A stretch of DNA of 64,000 nt from Neostapfia colusana (GCA_030760725.1 JASWHV010000011.1:78965765-79029764); one strand, 5' to 3'; counted from the first letter of the stretch, positions 1-11,139 are shown. The notes: generated by a model not told the origin, from the sequence alone. Made by a program: numbers and translations.

Positions 1-4
1 ACGT

Positions 5-692
5 GTTCAATCCTTCGGAGGTAAATGGTATGCGCTTGTGATTGTTGATGATTATTCCAGATATTCTTGGGTTTATTTTATGGCATCTAAGAATGAAGCT
101 TTTAGTCATTTTAGAACTTTATTTCTTAGATTATCTATTGATCACCCAGGATCATTAAAAGGCAATTAGAAGTGATAACGGAACTGAATTTAAAAACCAA
201 TCCTTTGATCACTTTTGTGTTGAAAATGGAATAGATCATCAATACTCTTCACCCTACGTACCACAACAAAATGGTGTCGTAGAAAGAAAGAACAGGACCT
301 TAGTTGAGATGGCTAGGACTATGCTTGATGAATATCAAACTCCTAGGAAATTTTGGGCTGATGCAATTGCAAGCGCTTGTTATGTCTCAAATCGTGTTTT
401 CTTACGTGCTAAGCTTGGAAAAACCCCATATGAGCTCCGGTTTGGACATAGCCCTAGTGTTACACACTTTAGGGTTTTTGGTTACAAATGCTTTGTTAAA
501 AAACATGGTAATCTTGATAAATTTGAAGCTAGATCTGTTGATGGCATGTTTCTTGGTTATCCATCTCATACTAGAGGCTACCGTGTGCTTTTACTTGACA
601 CTAACAAAATTGTGGAGACTTGGGAGGTTTCTTTTGATGAAGCTAGCCCAAGTACTAGCTCCGATATTGCAGGTCCGGATCCATATCTGTAG
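5..692 (+). pseudogene. Element A integrase core (broken)
   Basis: This is the catalytic part of a copia integrase, which joins element cDNA to host DNA in the nucleus. The first catalytic Asp lies in LVIVDDYSRYSW (about 38-75), the second in IRSDNGTEF (165-191), and the Glu follows PQQNGVVERKNRT (about 262-301). The conserved MLDEYQTPRKFWADA and the GKTPYELRFG-type C-terminal region follow. An extra G at about 161-162 shifts the frame just before the second Asp. A TAG at 690-692 interrupts the same frame that continues into the reverse transcriptase; context suggests a former CAG. The N-terminal zinc-binding region lies outside the window. Confidence 0.88.
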
Positions 693-2510
693 GGGGAGAG
701 TATTTTTATTGAAGAAGATGAAGAAGTGGTGCTGCTGCCCGAAAACTCGGAAGTAAATAACGATCAAGCTGCTGATTTTGCACCACAACCAGCACCAACA
801 GTCACTACTGCTGGTTCGGACCTTCCTCAATCAACAAGCTCTCCTAATCAAAGGTCCGAACATGAAGAAGAAGGTGCTTGTGAAGTGTCTACTCCCCTCC
901 GAGTACTCAAAAGTCATCCTCCACAACAAATCATTGGAAGCTTGCATGAACGAGTCACTCGGTCCAGGTTTTGCGATCCAAACTCTCATGCTCATTCTGC
1001 TTTTGTTGCTTCTTTTGAACCCAAGGATATATCACACGAACTCACTAATGAATCTTGGATTAATGCCATGCAAGAAGAGTTAGAAAATTTTGAAATAAAT
1101 AATGTTTGGAAACTTGTACCTTCACCTCAAGGTCACACATTAATTGGAACTAAATGGGTATTTAAAAATAAGCAAAGTGAGGATGGGGTTGTGGTTAGGA
1201 ATAAAGCTAGGTTGGTTGCTCAAGGTTCCACTCAAATTGAAGGTCTAGATTTTGATGAAACATTTGCTACTGTTGCTAGATTAGAAGCTATAAGAATTTT
1301 ATTAGCATTTGCTGCATCTAAAGGTTTCAAGTTATATCAAATGGATGTTAAAAATGCTTTTCTTAATGGCTACATAGAGGAGGAGGTTTATGTTAAGCAG
1401 CCACCGGGTTTTGAAAATCCAAATTTTCCTAATCATGTTTACAAACTGTCAAAAGCCTTGTACGGTCTAAAACAAGCCCCTAGAGCATGGTATGATAGGT
1501 TAAAAACATTCTTACTTGAAAAGGGATTTACCATGGGCAAGGTTGATAAAACTCTTTTTGTACTTAAGCATGGCAATGACTCATTATTCGTTCAAGTGTA
1601 TGTGGATGATATTATCTTTGGTTGTGCTTCTCATGATCTCGTGTCCAAGTTTTCAGCTATGATGAGTTCAAAATTTGAGATTAGTATGATGGGAGAAGGA
1701 ACTTTTGTGCATCAAACTAAGTATACAAAGGACCTTCTTAAGCGCTTCAACATGGACAAATGCAAGCCTCTTCGGACACCAATGGGAACAGCAACAACAC
1801 TTGAACTTGACGAAGATGGTGACCCGGTCGATAAAAAAGAATACAGAAGTATGATTGGATCACTTTTGTATCTCACGGCGTCAAGACCGGACATACAATT
1901 CAGCGTATGTCTTTGTGCACGTTTTCAAGCTTCTCCACGTGCTTCACATCGCCAAGCCATCAAAAGGATTCTCAGGTACCTACATGGAACTCAAGAATTT
2001 GGCATTTTTCTTCCTTCTTTCTCAACCGTTTCTTTGAAAGCTTTTTCGGATGCTGATTTTGGGAGTTGTAGGATTGATAGGAAAGGTACTTCGGGTGCTT
2101 GTCATTTTCTTGATAATTCACTTGTTGCTTGGTCCTCTAGAAAACAAAGTTCAGTTGCACAATCCACGGCCGAATCTGAATATGTAGCTGTGGCTAGCGC
2201 TTGCTCACAAATTCTTTAGATTGTTCAAACACTTAAGGACTATGGGGTTGATTTAGATAGTGTTCCACTGTTTTGTGATAACACTAGTGCAATTTGTATT
2301 GCTAAAAACCCCGTGAAACACTCTAGAACTAAGCACATTGACATTAGGTATCACTTTCTTCGTGATAATGTTGAAAAAGGAAACATTGTGCTTCACCACG
2401 TCGATACCGAACAACAATTGGCTGATATTTTTACAAAACCTTTGGATTTCACTCGTTTATGTTTCATTCGTAGTGAAATAGGGGTTATGCATCCTCATGT
2501 CTTAAATTGA
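693..2510 (+). pseudogene. Element A reverse transcriptase and RNase H (broken)
   Basis: This is the copia RVT_2 reverse transcriptase followed by RNase H, which would copy element RNA into DNA in cytoplasmic particles. Signatures are WVFKNKQSEDG, KARLVAQG, DFDETFATVARLEAIR, YQMDVKNAFLNG, YGLKQAPRAWYDRL and the catalytic YVDDIIFG (near 1600-1625). RNase H shows SDADFGS (about 2047), STAESEYVA, the FCDNTSA-type region and KHSRTKHIDIRYHF (2313-2355). About 14 codons that a related copia copy has after MMGE are missing near 1692-1700. A TAG at 2217-2219 stops the frame at a conserved Trp position. The downstream frame is the same one and ends at 2508-2510. The copy cannot make full-length pol. 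Confidence 0.9.
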
Positions 2511-3451
2511 GGGGGAGTTTTTGAAACTTTGAAAGTCTATGTATGAATCTGAAACTAAAATAATATGAGCATAGTATTTCATACATATATGACATTGTGA
2601 TTCTTTTTACAGGCTGAAAGTTCTTACTACATTACTCATGTTATACATTTTGTAGTTTTTGCCATGACTAGTAATTGGAATAATTACTTACACTAAATCT
2701 GGTCATGATCGAACTTTCTTGCTGTTTTGAACTTGTTGCGTGCTTACAAGTGCTTTTAATCATAAAAAATTAATCAAGTGATCAGCTCACATGTTGAGTT
2801 TTCAAATAAAAAAAATTGAGAAAAGATCAAGAGAATATGCATGCATCGCTCTTCTTCTTTTGAGATTGCTTATCATTGCACTAAGATATGAACTTGGAAG
2901 GAATTGTGTATGACTAAAACCATGTCCTTAACCTTCTGATTGTCAAATGACATAGGCTTGGCTTGGTTGGTTAGAATAAGGCTGATGTGGCATATAATCT
3001 CTTGCAAATATCATATGATCAACTTTGTGCCTTAAATGATTATGAATAATAAAAATGCAGCAACAAGTGTCATATTTTCAGGTTTTGAAATAGTTGAGTA
3101 AGGGAGATAATGACTTGCTTAAACTGAAAAATACATTTGATCTCTAGCATGGCTTACACTACTTTATGTATCTCATTGATGTGATAGTGTAAGTAACCTG
3201 ATAGTATGACTTGCATGAGCTTTGTTTTGTATGTATATGTTATAATATGCTCATAACATTTAAAATTTTCTCTTTTGAACCTTGCTGAATACATTGTCAA
3301 AGGGGGTGTATAAGGAGAGATTTTTTTTACACTTTGCATATGTTATACACTTTCTTCCTTCTCAAATTTTAAAAAATGGGGAGAAATGAGTTTTCAAAAC
3401 TTTTCATAAGCCAATGTTCGGATTTTAATTGGTGTTGCCAATACATTCATC
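2511..3451 (+). other. 3' non-coding region of element A
   Basis: This AT-rich stretch lies between the RNase H stop and the polypurine tract and has no supportable coding sequence. A short purine run (gagggggag, 2507-2515) directly after the stop resembles an extra polypurine tract, as reported for Sireviruses. No envelope-like ORF is visible. Confidence 0.6.
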
Positions 3452-3462
3452 AAGGGGGAGAT
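3452..3462 (+). promoter_or_regulatory. Polypurine tract of element A
   Basis: The run aagggggagat sits directly before TG at 3463. It primes plus-strand DNA synthesis during reverse transcription, and the form matches the conserved Sirevirus tract. Confidence 0.8.
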
Positions 3463-4386
3463 TGTGAGACCTATGTGTGCTGAATACATTGGCAATTAGG
3501 ATAAAAGTTAGCATTAACATTCAAAGTTTTGAATATTGTCAAAACATTCTTCTGTGGCAAGGTCCGACAAGTTCTTTTTTAGGTCCGCCAAGTGTTGGCA
3601 AGGTCCGACGCAAGGTCCGGAGAGCTCCTGCAAGGTCCGGAGAGCTTCTGTGAGGTCCGGAGCTTGTTTTTAGGGAGCTCCCGTGAAGTTCAACTCGTAG
3701 AACTGCAGCGTCTTATTTTTGCTTTTAACTCGCAATGTTTCAAACTTGCTTTATGGGAAGGTTTGCTTAATATTAATTTGCTAAGTTTTTGGTGTGTTTT
3801 GGTGGTTATGGCTGTTATCATTTGATATGGTCTGCAACATGCTTATGTGACGTGCTCATGTAAGGTGTTGTGGTTTTCGAACTAATGTGAGTCAAGTCGA
3901 GGACTTGTGCTCGGAAGAATTGATTGTTTATTCATGTGCAGGTGTTGCTTGAGTTCAAGACATGGCTGGTGACGGGATCTGATTGACATGATTCTTTTTG
4001 GGTTGTCTTCAAAACTCAATTATCTATCATCTGTAAAATTTTCACGAGCTTCGGATCTGTAGTTTTTGAGATACACGAGTTTCTTTGCAGCGTTGCAGAT
4101 CTGTTTTATATCGGGTAGAACAGATTGATCTTCGTTTAATATTTTGCTCGTATCTCAAGTTTTACTTCGTGTTTTCAAGTGATTCTTGTTGCATTAGATC
4201 CGTGACTTGATTCTCTACCTCTCTACTTGATTTGTCACGGTTGAACACGTTTGAAAACACTTGCACACACGGTTTCTTTAACCGATTGATTTTTTGCTGA
4301 GGGATTTTTGTTGTTTCCGCTGCGAAAAGTTTTAATCTACCATTCACCCCCCTCTGGTAGCTTTTCACGTGCTCTTCGATCCTACA
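3463..4386 (+). repeat. 3' LTR of element A (924 bp)
   Basis: It starts TGTGAGACCT directly after the polypurine tract and ends ...GATCCTACA, a typical grass Sirevirus LTR end with the C-rich stretch cattcacccccctc just before it. Six GGTCCG hexamers lie within about 95 bp (3561, 3582, 3602, 3614, 3634, 3654), a CpG-rich repeat cluster in an otherwise AT-rich LTR. The partner 5' LTR is outside the window. Confidence 0.75.
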
Positions 4387-4614
4387 TATATATATATATA
4401 TATGTATGTATTTAAAAGTTCCTACTAAGGAATAAGGGACAAAGGCACATAGATATTCTTGATGAATATGATCAGTAATCGTATAATAATCAAGCTATGA
4501 CCATGATTCACCAAGATCAAGTAACTAACATAGTTTTTAAGAGAAAAATAGAGAGAGATTATTTTTCAACATAATTCACATGATTTTGAGGATTGCATAC
4601 GGATATGCAAGTTT

Positions 4615-6286
4615 TCAAGCCACGTTTCGAGCATCAAGGATATTTAGTTCATTTTGGAGCTCACAAAAGCGTTTTTCATCAAGTGGTTTGGTAAAGATAT
4701 CGGCTAGTTGTTTTTCAGTATTGACATAGGACATGGCTATGTCTCCTTTCATTGAGTGATCTTTCAAAAAATGATGTTGGATATCTATGTGTTTAGTTCT
4801 AGAGTGCTCAACAGGGTTATGGGCAATTTTGATAGCACTCTCATTGTCACAAAAGAGTGGAATACGGCTCATATTGTAATCGTAATCCCTTAGAGTTTGT
4901 CGCATCTAAAGGAGTTGTGCACAACAACTCCCGGCTGCAACATTCTCCGCTTCGGCTGTGGATAGAGCAATTTAATTTTGTTTCTTGGAAGACCAAGAAA
5001 CTAGGGATCTACCTAGGAATTGGCAAGTACTAGAAGTACTTTTTTTATCTACCTTGCATCTGGTATAATCTGCATTGGAGTATCCAATGAGATTGAATTT
5101 TGAACCTTTGGGATACCAAAGTCCTAGGTTGGGTGTATGAACTAAATATCTCAAGATCCTTTTAACAGCTGTCAGATGACATTCCTTAGGATTGGCATGA
5201 AAACCTTGCACACAAATATACACTCAACATGATATCAGGCCTAGATGCACATAAATAGAGTAGAGAGCCAATCATGGAACGATATACCTTTTGATCCACA
5301 TTTAGTCCGTCTTCATTTAGATCCAAGTGTCCATTTATCGCCATGGGAGTCTTTATGGGCTTTGCTTTGTCCATTCCAAACTTTTTGAGAATGTCTTGAG
5401 TGTACTTTGTTTGGCTTATGAATGTCCCGTCCTTTTGCTGTTTCACTTGGAATTCCAAGAAGTACCTCAGCTCTCCCATCATGGACATCTCAAATCTATC
5501 TGTCATAATCTTGCTAAATTCTTGACAAAAGGATTTGTTAGTTGAACCTAATATAATATCGTCAACATAGATTTGGCAAATGAAGAGATCATCATCAAAA
5601 TGTTTTGTAAACAAGGTGTAATCAACTTTTCCGATGTTGAAGTCATTTTTAATTAGAAAATCTCTAAGGCACTCATACCAAGCTCTAGTAGCTTGTTTGA
5701 GGCCATATAGAGCCTTACGCAGTTTGAACACATAGTCGGGGTGCTCTTGATCTTCAAAACCGGGTGGTTGCTCCACGTACACCTCCTCCTTGATCGGTCT
5801 GTTGAGAAAGACGCTTTCCACGTCCATTTGATAAACCTTGAAATCATCGTGAGTAGCATATGCAAGTAATATACGAATCAATTCAAGCCTAGCTACGGGA
5901 GCAAAAGTCTCATCGAAATCCAAACCTTTGACTTGTGAGTACCCTTTTGCCACAAGTCGTGCCTTGTTCCTTGTTACCACTCCATGTTCGTCTTGCTTGT
6001 TGCGGAAGACCCATTTAGTGCCGATGACGTTGGACTTGGGTCTTTCAACAAGCTCACACACTTCGTTCCTTTTGAAGTTGTTCAGTTTTTCTTGCATCGC
6101 CATCACCCAGTCCGGATCTTTTAATGCATCCTCAACCCCGTATGGTTCCAAAGAAGATACAAAGGAATAGTGTTCACAAAAATTAGCTATGAAAGATCGA
6201 GTAACTACTCCCTTTCGGATGTCACCGATTATGTTGTCAATGGGGTGATCTCTTTGGATGCTTTGGTGTACTCTTGGATGTGGCAC
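4615..6286 (-). pseudogene. Element B reverse transcriptase and RNase H (broken)
   Basis: The reverse transcriptase is nearly complete at 6286-5186: WVFRNKQDEHG, KARLVAKGYSQ, DFDETFAPVARLELIR, the catalytic YVDDIILGS, and MMGELRYFLEFQVKQ, a segment partly deleted in element A. The frame shifts near 5215 at the ASRPDI...LCARF box. RNase H continues in another frame (5223-4615) with SNADYTRCKVDKKSTS, FCDNESAIKIAHNP and HSRTKHIDIQHHFLKDH, ending ADIFTKPL...NVA. Two stops break this frame, at about 4970 (after SSKKQN) and about 4906 (before MRQTL). It encodes no working enzyme. Confidence 0.88.
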
Positions 6287-7300
6287 TTGTGGTCTTGAAT
6301 CTTCTTATCATCTTCTTATCCCCCTGGATTGTTGCCCTCATTGATGTTTTGGCCTTCTTGATTTTCTTGAGATTGGTCTTGTATGGAAGCTCCCCCTTGA
6401 TCATTTTCCTCCATCTGTGGTTCATTTTCTTCATTCGCATTTGAAGGTGGCACTTGTGGTCGAACATCGCCAATGCCATTCTTCTCAATGCCTGACATGG
6501 AGCTTCTTCTTGATCTAGCACACACTGTCCGAAGTCTTGTATTCATCGAGCATTGTCCTCGACATCTCAATGAGAGTTCTGTTCTTCCTTTCGGCTACTC
6601 CGTTTTGTTGAGGAGTATATGGTGCTGAAAATTCGTGCTTTATTCCTTCTTCATCTAGATGCTCTTCAACTTGGGTGTTCTTGAATTCTGTCCCATTGTC
6701 ACTTCGTATGTTCTTGATCTTCAATGAGAATTCATTTTGGGCACGCTTGATGAACTTCTTGAGGGTTCCTTGAGTTTCTGTCTTATCACGCAAAAAGAAA
6801 ACCCACGTGAAGCGTGAAAAATCATCAACAACGACTAGACCGTATTTATTACCGCCGATGCTTATGTAGGCAATTGGACCAAATAGATCCATGTGAAGGA
6901 GCTCAAGCGGTCTTGTTGTAGTCATGACATTCTTCGCGGGATGGGGTGCTCCTACTTGCTTTCCTGCTTGACATGCTCTACACGGTCTGTCTTTCTCAAA
7001 AACAACATCCTTTAAACCTCAGATGTGATCGCCTTTAAGGAGTTTTTGAAGATTCCTCATACCAACATGTGCTAGCCGTCTATGCCACAGCCAACCCATG
7101 TTGGTCTTTGCAATCAAGCATGTGTCAAATTCGACTTTATCTTTGTTGAAGTCAACTAGATAAAGTTTTCCCTTCAACACACCCTTGAATGCAATTGAGT
7201 TATCACTCCTTCTAAAGACAATCACACCCGGTGCCAAGCACTTTTCCTTGACTATTATCACCAAAATAAATGCCTTCGTTTGGGTCTTCATTTTCTTCAT
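6237..7300 (-). pseudogene. Element B integrase (broken, C-terminus deleted)
   Basis: At 7300-7019 lies the GAG-pre-integrase region (KTNMGWLWHRRLAHVGMRNL). A TGA at 7019-7021 follows, then the same frame resumes into the rve core at 6925-6515: LLHMDLFGP, VVVDDFSRFTWVFF, IRSDNGTEFKN and PYTPQQNGVAERKNRT, giving the three acidic residues. After MLDEYKTSD the sequence jumps into the acidic linker that precedes reverse transcriptase (PSNANEENEPQMEE, 6570-6316). The integrase C-terminal part present in element A is therefore missing, roughly 100 codons by comparison. This would disable integration. Confidence 0.83.
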
Positions 7301-7397
7301 ATTCCATAAACATTCTTCTTTCTCCGGTCATGTGATTGGTGCATCCACTATATAGCACCCATTTTGCTCCACCGGATGAGTAAGTCTGCAAAAACAA
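7212..7397 (-). pseudogene. Element B aspartic protease fragment with lost catalytic Asp
   Basis: A short piece of copia protease reads KWVLYSGCTNHMTGERRMF. The family motif is D-[ST]-G-[AC]-[TS]-x-H, where the Asp cleaves the polyprotein. Here the Asp position is Tyr (codon tat). It is followed by IYFGDNSQGKVLGTG, then a frameshift into the pre-integrase region. The substitution alone would abolish proteolysis. Confidence 0.75.
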
Positions 7398-7578
7398 TTT
7401 ATGCCTTGGTCTTAGGTACCCAAGCTTGCTTGGGTACTTTGAGGTTAGTCACAAGTGATTTGGGCACCCACACATGAGACTTGGTATTCCCATGGCATGG
7501 CCCACCATATTTAGCATAAACTCTTCCAAGATTACTTTTCATAAGTACATATGAAGCATCAAAGGTTCTAAATATAAG

Positions 7579-8647
7579 TTATTGTTCATATGTGTTCACA
7601 TTGTTAAATTTATAAACATTACTAAGCTTTGTAGTTTGAGAAGAGTTTTCCTTGACAAAGGCAATGCAACCCTTGTTATTCTTGTGGTTTCTAGCATTGT
7701 GCTTTTTTACCATTAGAATATCCAATGCCATATTTGACATTAGGAGGTCTTGTGACCGAGTATGCACTGCGTGCATACTTGATCTTCTCCTTGTCAAATA
7801 TGCCACTTTGAGAAGATTGCTTGTCCTTTGTCAAGTTTGGTTTTTTCTTCAAGTTAGTGTCACTTTTGGCACAAGCACAAGTAACACTAGTTTCAGATTT
7901 TATATGTTGAGAAGGTGAGCTTGAAGTGGATGAAGAACTATTTTGCTTGAGTAACTCAACTTGTACCTCAAGGATCTCGTTAACTTTGGTTAAGTTAGCA
8001 AGTTCATCCTTGATGATGGTGTTTGAGTCTTTTAACTTCAAGCAAGCTTCCTTGCTTGAAGCTAACTCAAGCTCTAGTGATTTATTTTGTTCCTTTTCAA
8101 GTTCAAGAAGCTTTTCAATCTCAAGATATTCCTCCTTTTGGGAGATGATCATATCTTCCTGATGATTGACTAACTTCTCCATATCAACAAGCTTATCAAG
8201 TAGAAATTTCATTTTAGCAACTGTCCTTTTGTCTAAACCCCTAAACATATAATCATTTTCATCACTGCTATCATCCTCACTAGAATTATCACTATCACTA
8301 ATAAAAGAATGCGAGAAGGAAGATTTAGTTGGTACCTTTCGTTTATCTTCCTTTGCCATTAGACAAGTGTTGTCGGTGTCCTTCCATGCGCCCATGGTTG
8401 GGAAGAGAGTGGATTTCTTGGTAGTCTTCTTTATGGCTATGGTGGCCATCTCCTCTTCTTCTTCGGATGAAGATTCATCATTGGAGTCCCACTCCTTCCC
8501 TACATGCGCTTGGCCATATTGCTTCTTCTTCTTGAACATTTTCTTTGGTTGAGACTTGTTATCTTTTGTCTTCTTCTTGTTTTCATCATGTGGACAATCT
8601 ACTATGAAGTGATCGTATCCTCCGCAGTTATAGCACACCCGTCTCAT
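7579..8647 (-). pseudogene. Element B gag C-terminal half: CCHC knuckle and coiled coil
   Basis: The frame begins with a zinc knuckle CYNCGGYDHFIVDCPHD (C-x2-C-x4-H-x4-C). Lys-rich and acidic Ser/Glu stretches follow, then a long predicted coiled coil (LVDMEKLVNHQED... to ...VQVELLKQ, about 8220-7940) and a Ser-rich tail. Long C-terminal gag extensions of this kind mark Sireviruses; published work reports that they bind dynein-light-chain-like proteins. The frame breaks near 7700 and continues to about 7579 (NNKGCIAFVKEN). Only the protein pattern is visible; the binding partner is family knowledge. Confidence 0.78.
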
Positions 8648-8738
8648 CTTGGGTCTTTGTTTGTCCCCTTGTCTTCCTTCATTTGATCTGCTGCCCTTCT
8701 TCTTCTCATCATTTTCTTGAACTTCTTCATGAATAAGA

Positions 8739-9767
8739 TCATGTCTTCTTCATCGATATCACTGCTTTCATCGTCGCTGTCGTCTTCTTCATACGCTTCT
8801 CGAGTTTCCTTTGATACGATTTACAAGTTGACTTCAAAGCAACTCTTTTCTTCTTTGTTGAGGTGAAATCGGCAATTTCCTTAACATGCTTGGCTTGCTT
8901 CTCCATCATCTCAAAGTTGATGATCTTGCCAAGAAGTTCGTCTCGGGTCATTTTCCGGTACCCGGGGCTTTCTCTGATCATAGAGCAAAGAGTTACGTTG
9001 CGAGCCATGAATGCTCTGAGAATCAGCTTCACAACCTCATGATCATTCCACTTCTTGCTGCCATAAGCTCGGACTTTGTTGATGAGATTCTTTAGTCGAT
9101 TGTACATGTCTTGTGGTGATTCATCTTCTTCTATCGTGAATCTTCCCAATTTACTTTCAATCATTTCTATCTTGGCTTCGCGTACGTGACGATCACCTTC
9201 ATGTGCAGTTTGTAGTGTGTCCCATATCTCCTTGGCAATTTCGAGCCCATCCACCTTGGTGAACTCATCTCGGCTTAGTGATGACGTGATCACAGCTGCA
9301 GCTTGAGCATTTCGATGAATGGCTTGTTCTTGGTTTGGGGTCAGCTCTTCATCATTATCCAGGGTATCTATCCCTGTACACACTATATGCCACAAACTCG
9401 GGTTAAGAGATATGAGATGCATTTTCATGTTTTGTCTCCACATTGAATAATCATTTCCATCAAAGTAAGGTGCTTTCCCTAGGGTAATTGATAAGTAATG
9501 ATTATTGTTAGAATTCAAACGCTCATAATCAAAAGGATATCGGGAGTAGTCTGTGTGACTACCCCCTTTATTCTTCTTTTCATCATCGGTGTTCTTCTTC
9601 CCTTTTGGAGAGATTGCCTTCTTCCGTAGAAGGGCCTTGAGTTGGAGCACCTCCTCATCATCGTCCTCACTGTATTGAATGGCGTCGAGTATCTTCTTTA
9701 GCTTTTCAGTCCTTTCATCATTACTCTTTTCGTCGTCGATCTTCTTGTTTACATCCTTGACGTCCAT
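8739..9767 (-). pseudogene. Element B gag N-terminal half
   Basis: This 342-codon frame starts 39 bp inside the primer binding site with MDVKDVNKKIDDEKS. It carries an acidic/Lys-rich N-terminus and then the copia gag core: GKAPYFDGNDYSMWRQNMKMHL, IWDTLQTAHEGDRHVREAKIEM, EDESPQDMYNRLKNLINKVRAYG and RESPGYRKMTRDELLGKI. It would form the particle shell. The frame goes out of register near 8790-8820, and the zinc-knuckle half follows in another frame, so no full gag is made. Confidence 0.82.
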
Positions 9768-9805
9768 ATCGTCTCTTCGAGCAATGAGTCTCTTTTGAAG
9801 AGTTT

Positions 9806-9818
9806 GGCTCTGATACCA
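9806..9818 (-). promoter_or_regulatory. Primer binding site of element B
   Basis: The minus strand reads TGGTATCAGAGCC, complementary to the 3' end of plant initiator tRNA-Met. It lies 6 bp inside the LTR and fixes the orientation of B. Confidence 0.9.
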
Positions 9819-9824
9819 ATTGAA

Positions 9825-11139
9825 TGTAGCTTAGAGGGGGTGAATAGGCTTTTCTTGTTGAAACCTGAAACACTTAGTAGTCTATCAAATACAGGGAAAT
9901 CGGACTAGTCCGGTAGAGTGCGGACTAGTCCGTTTTCTAAACAGAGAGAAATCAGACTAGTCCGGTACTGTGCAGACTAGTCCGGTATTCGTGGACTAGA
10001 GAGATCAAGATGATCAATGTTCACTTTTAGTACTCTATGCAGCAGAAATTAAACGATAACTTAGATGTATTGCAACAGTAAATACAATGAATGACAGGAA
10101 TCAACTTGCTTTTAATGTTTGAACGTGAATTTCAAAGGATTCCTTAAATACTAGGATATGATGAACAATTAATGAACAAGAGTGGCAAACAAGTGTTTAT
10201 CCTGAGGTTCGATTTCACGAAGGAAATCTACGTCCCCGTTGAGGAGTCTACTAAGGACCGGGTCTTCTCCAACCCTACCATCGTCGAATCGCCACAAAGG
10301 CCGACTCTCTTCCACTAATCACAAAGGGCAATAAAATCGTTCAAGGGGCCTTCTCACAAGTTGAGGGCTCCCCAAGAATTACAACGAATGAACACAACCT
10401 AACACACTCTAAAGATGAACAATTAACAATCAAAAGTGTGCGAGAGATCAAACCCAAGAGCTCAAGATGTGTAGAACAAGTCTCTCCTTTGATCAATTGC
10501 TAATCCCCAAAGAATTAATCCTTCTTGGGTTAGAATGTCTGGAGAGAGGTGAATTTTGGGCTCTTGGGAGGTGTGACGGCACAAGGGGTTCAAGAGTTGG
10601 GTTGGTATGGCCGTACACCTCTTTTTATAGTAGGGTTTCCAATGGGTACGTTAGGGTTTGCGATGTCCGTACTAGTCCGTGGTTGACTCCGGACTAGTAC
10701 AGTGTGCGGTGTGTAGAAAACCTTAAGTGTTGTGAGATATCACACTAGTCCGTGGTAGTGCGGACTAGTCCATTTTCTGTCCAGAGACAAAATCGTACTT
10801 GTCTGGATGATATCGGACTAGTCCGTTTTCTGGTTAGAAAGAAAATCGGACTAGTCCGATTGATATCGGACTAGTCCGCACATGTTGAAATTGAGCAGTT
10901 AGTTTGATTTCTTTCTCTTGAGCTCTTTAGGTGTGTTTCTCCAACACACTCTATACTAAGTGATCTAATCTTTTCAGTTCTTGAGCTCTTATCAATTTGG
11001 ATCCTCCTTCTCCTTTCTTTTTGCGCTTTCTTCTTAATTTCTTTGGGAGCCTGCGCTCATTCTCAACAATTTTGTTAGGGTCTCATTTGTTTGTCATAAA
11101 TCAACCAAAACCCACAAGGGGTGCCTAGATGCACTTTCA
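9825..11139 (-). repeat. 5' LTR of element B (1315 bp) with CGGACTAGTCCG palindromes
   Basis: On the minus strand it starts TGAAAGTGCATCTAGGC, a familiar grass Sirevirus LTR start, and ends ...AGCTACA before the primer binding site. The palindrome CGGACTAGTCCG occurs perfectly at 9901, 9921, 10814, 10847 and 10867, with several one- or two-mismatch copies near 9954, 9979, 10670, 10695, 10745 and 10760. They form two clusters, one at each end of the LTR. Such palindrome clusters in LTRs have been described for Sireviruses and are thought to act in cis. Confidence 0.85.

Larger units (their letters stand above)
1..4386 (+). mobile_element. Element A: Ty1/copia Sirevirus, 5' part outside the window
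   Basis: This is the 3' portion of a Sirevirus (Maximus/SIRE lineage) LTR retrotransposon. Visible in order are the integrase core, reverse transcriptase, RNase H, about 940 bp of 3' non-coding DNA, a polypurine tract of the conserved Sirevirus form (aagggggagatTG) and a 3' LTR of 924 bp. A long non-coding stretch between RNase H and the LTR is typical of the lineage. The pol frame carries one frameshift, two in-frame stops and a small in-frame deletion, so the copy is dead. Immediately after the LTR comes a short (TA)n run. The rest of element B follows, so A appears to have inserted into B's 3' non-coding region. Confidence 0.88.
4387..11139 (-). mobile_element. Element B: Ty1/copia Sirevirus, 3' end displaced by element A
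   Basis: This is a Sirevirus read on the minus strand: 5' LTR (9825-11139), primer binding site, gag with a long coiled-coil extension, protease, integrase, reverse transcriptase and RNase H ending at 4615. The expected 3' non-coding region and 3' LTR are absent after about 4387, where element A's LTR begins; they probably lie beyond the left edge. The coding region has several frameshifts, at least three in-frame stops, a lost protease active-site Asp and a deletion of the integrase C-terminus. B is clearly older than A. Confidence 0.87.

Noticed and set aside
4387..4412. (TA)n stretch as a promoter
   Set aside because: It is a microsatellite at the insertion junction; no gene start follows.
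9901..10880. CGGACTAGTCCG repeats as a CRISPR-like array or bacterial operators
   Set aside because: Spacing is irregular, repeats are short palindromes, and they lie inside a plant retrotransposon LTR.
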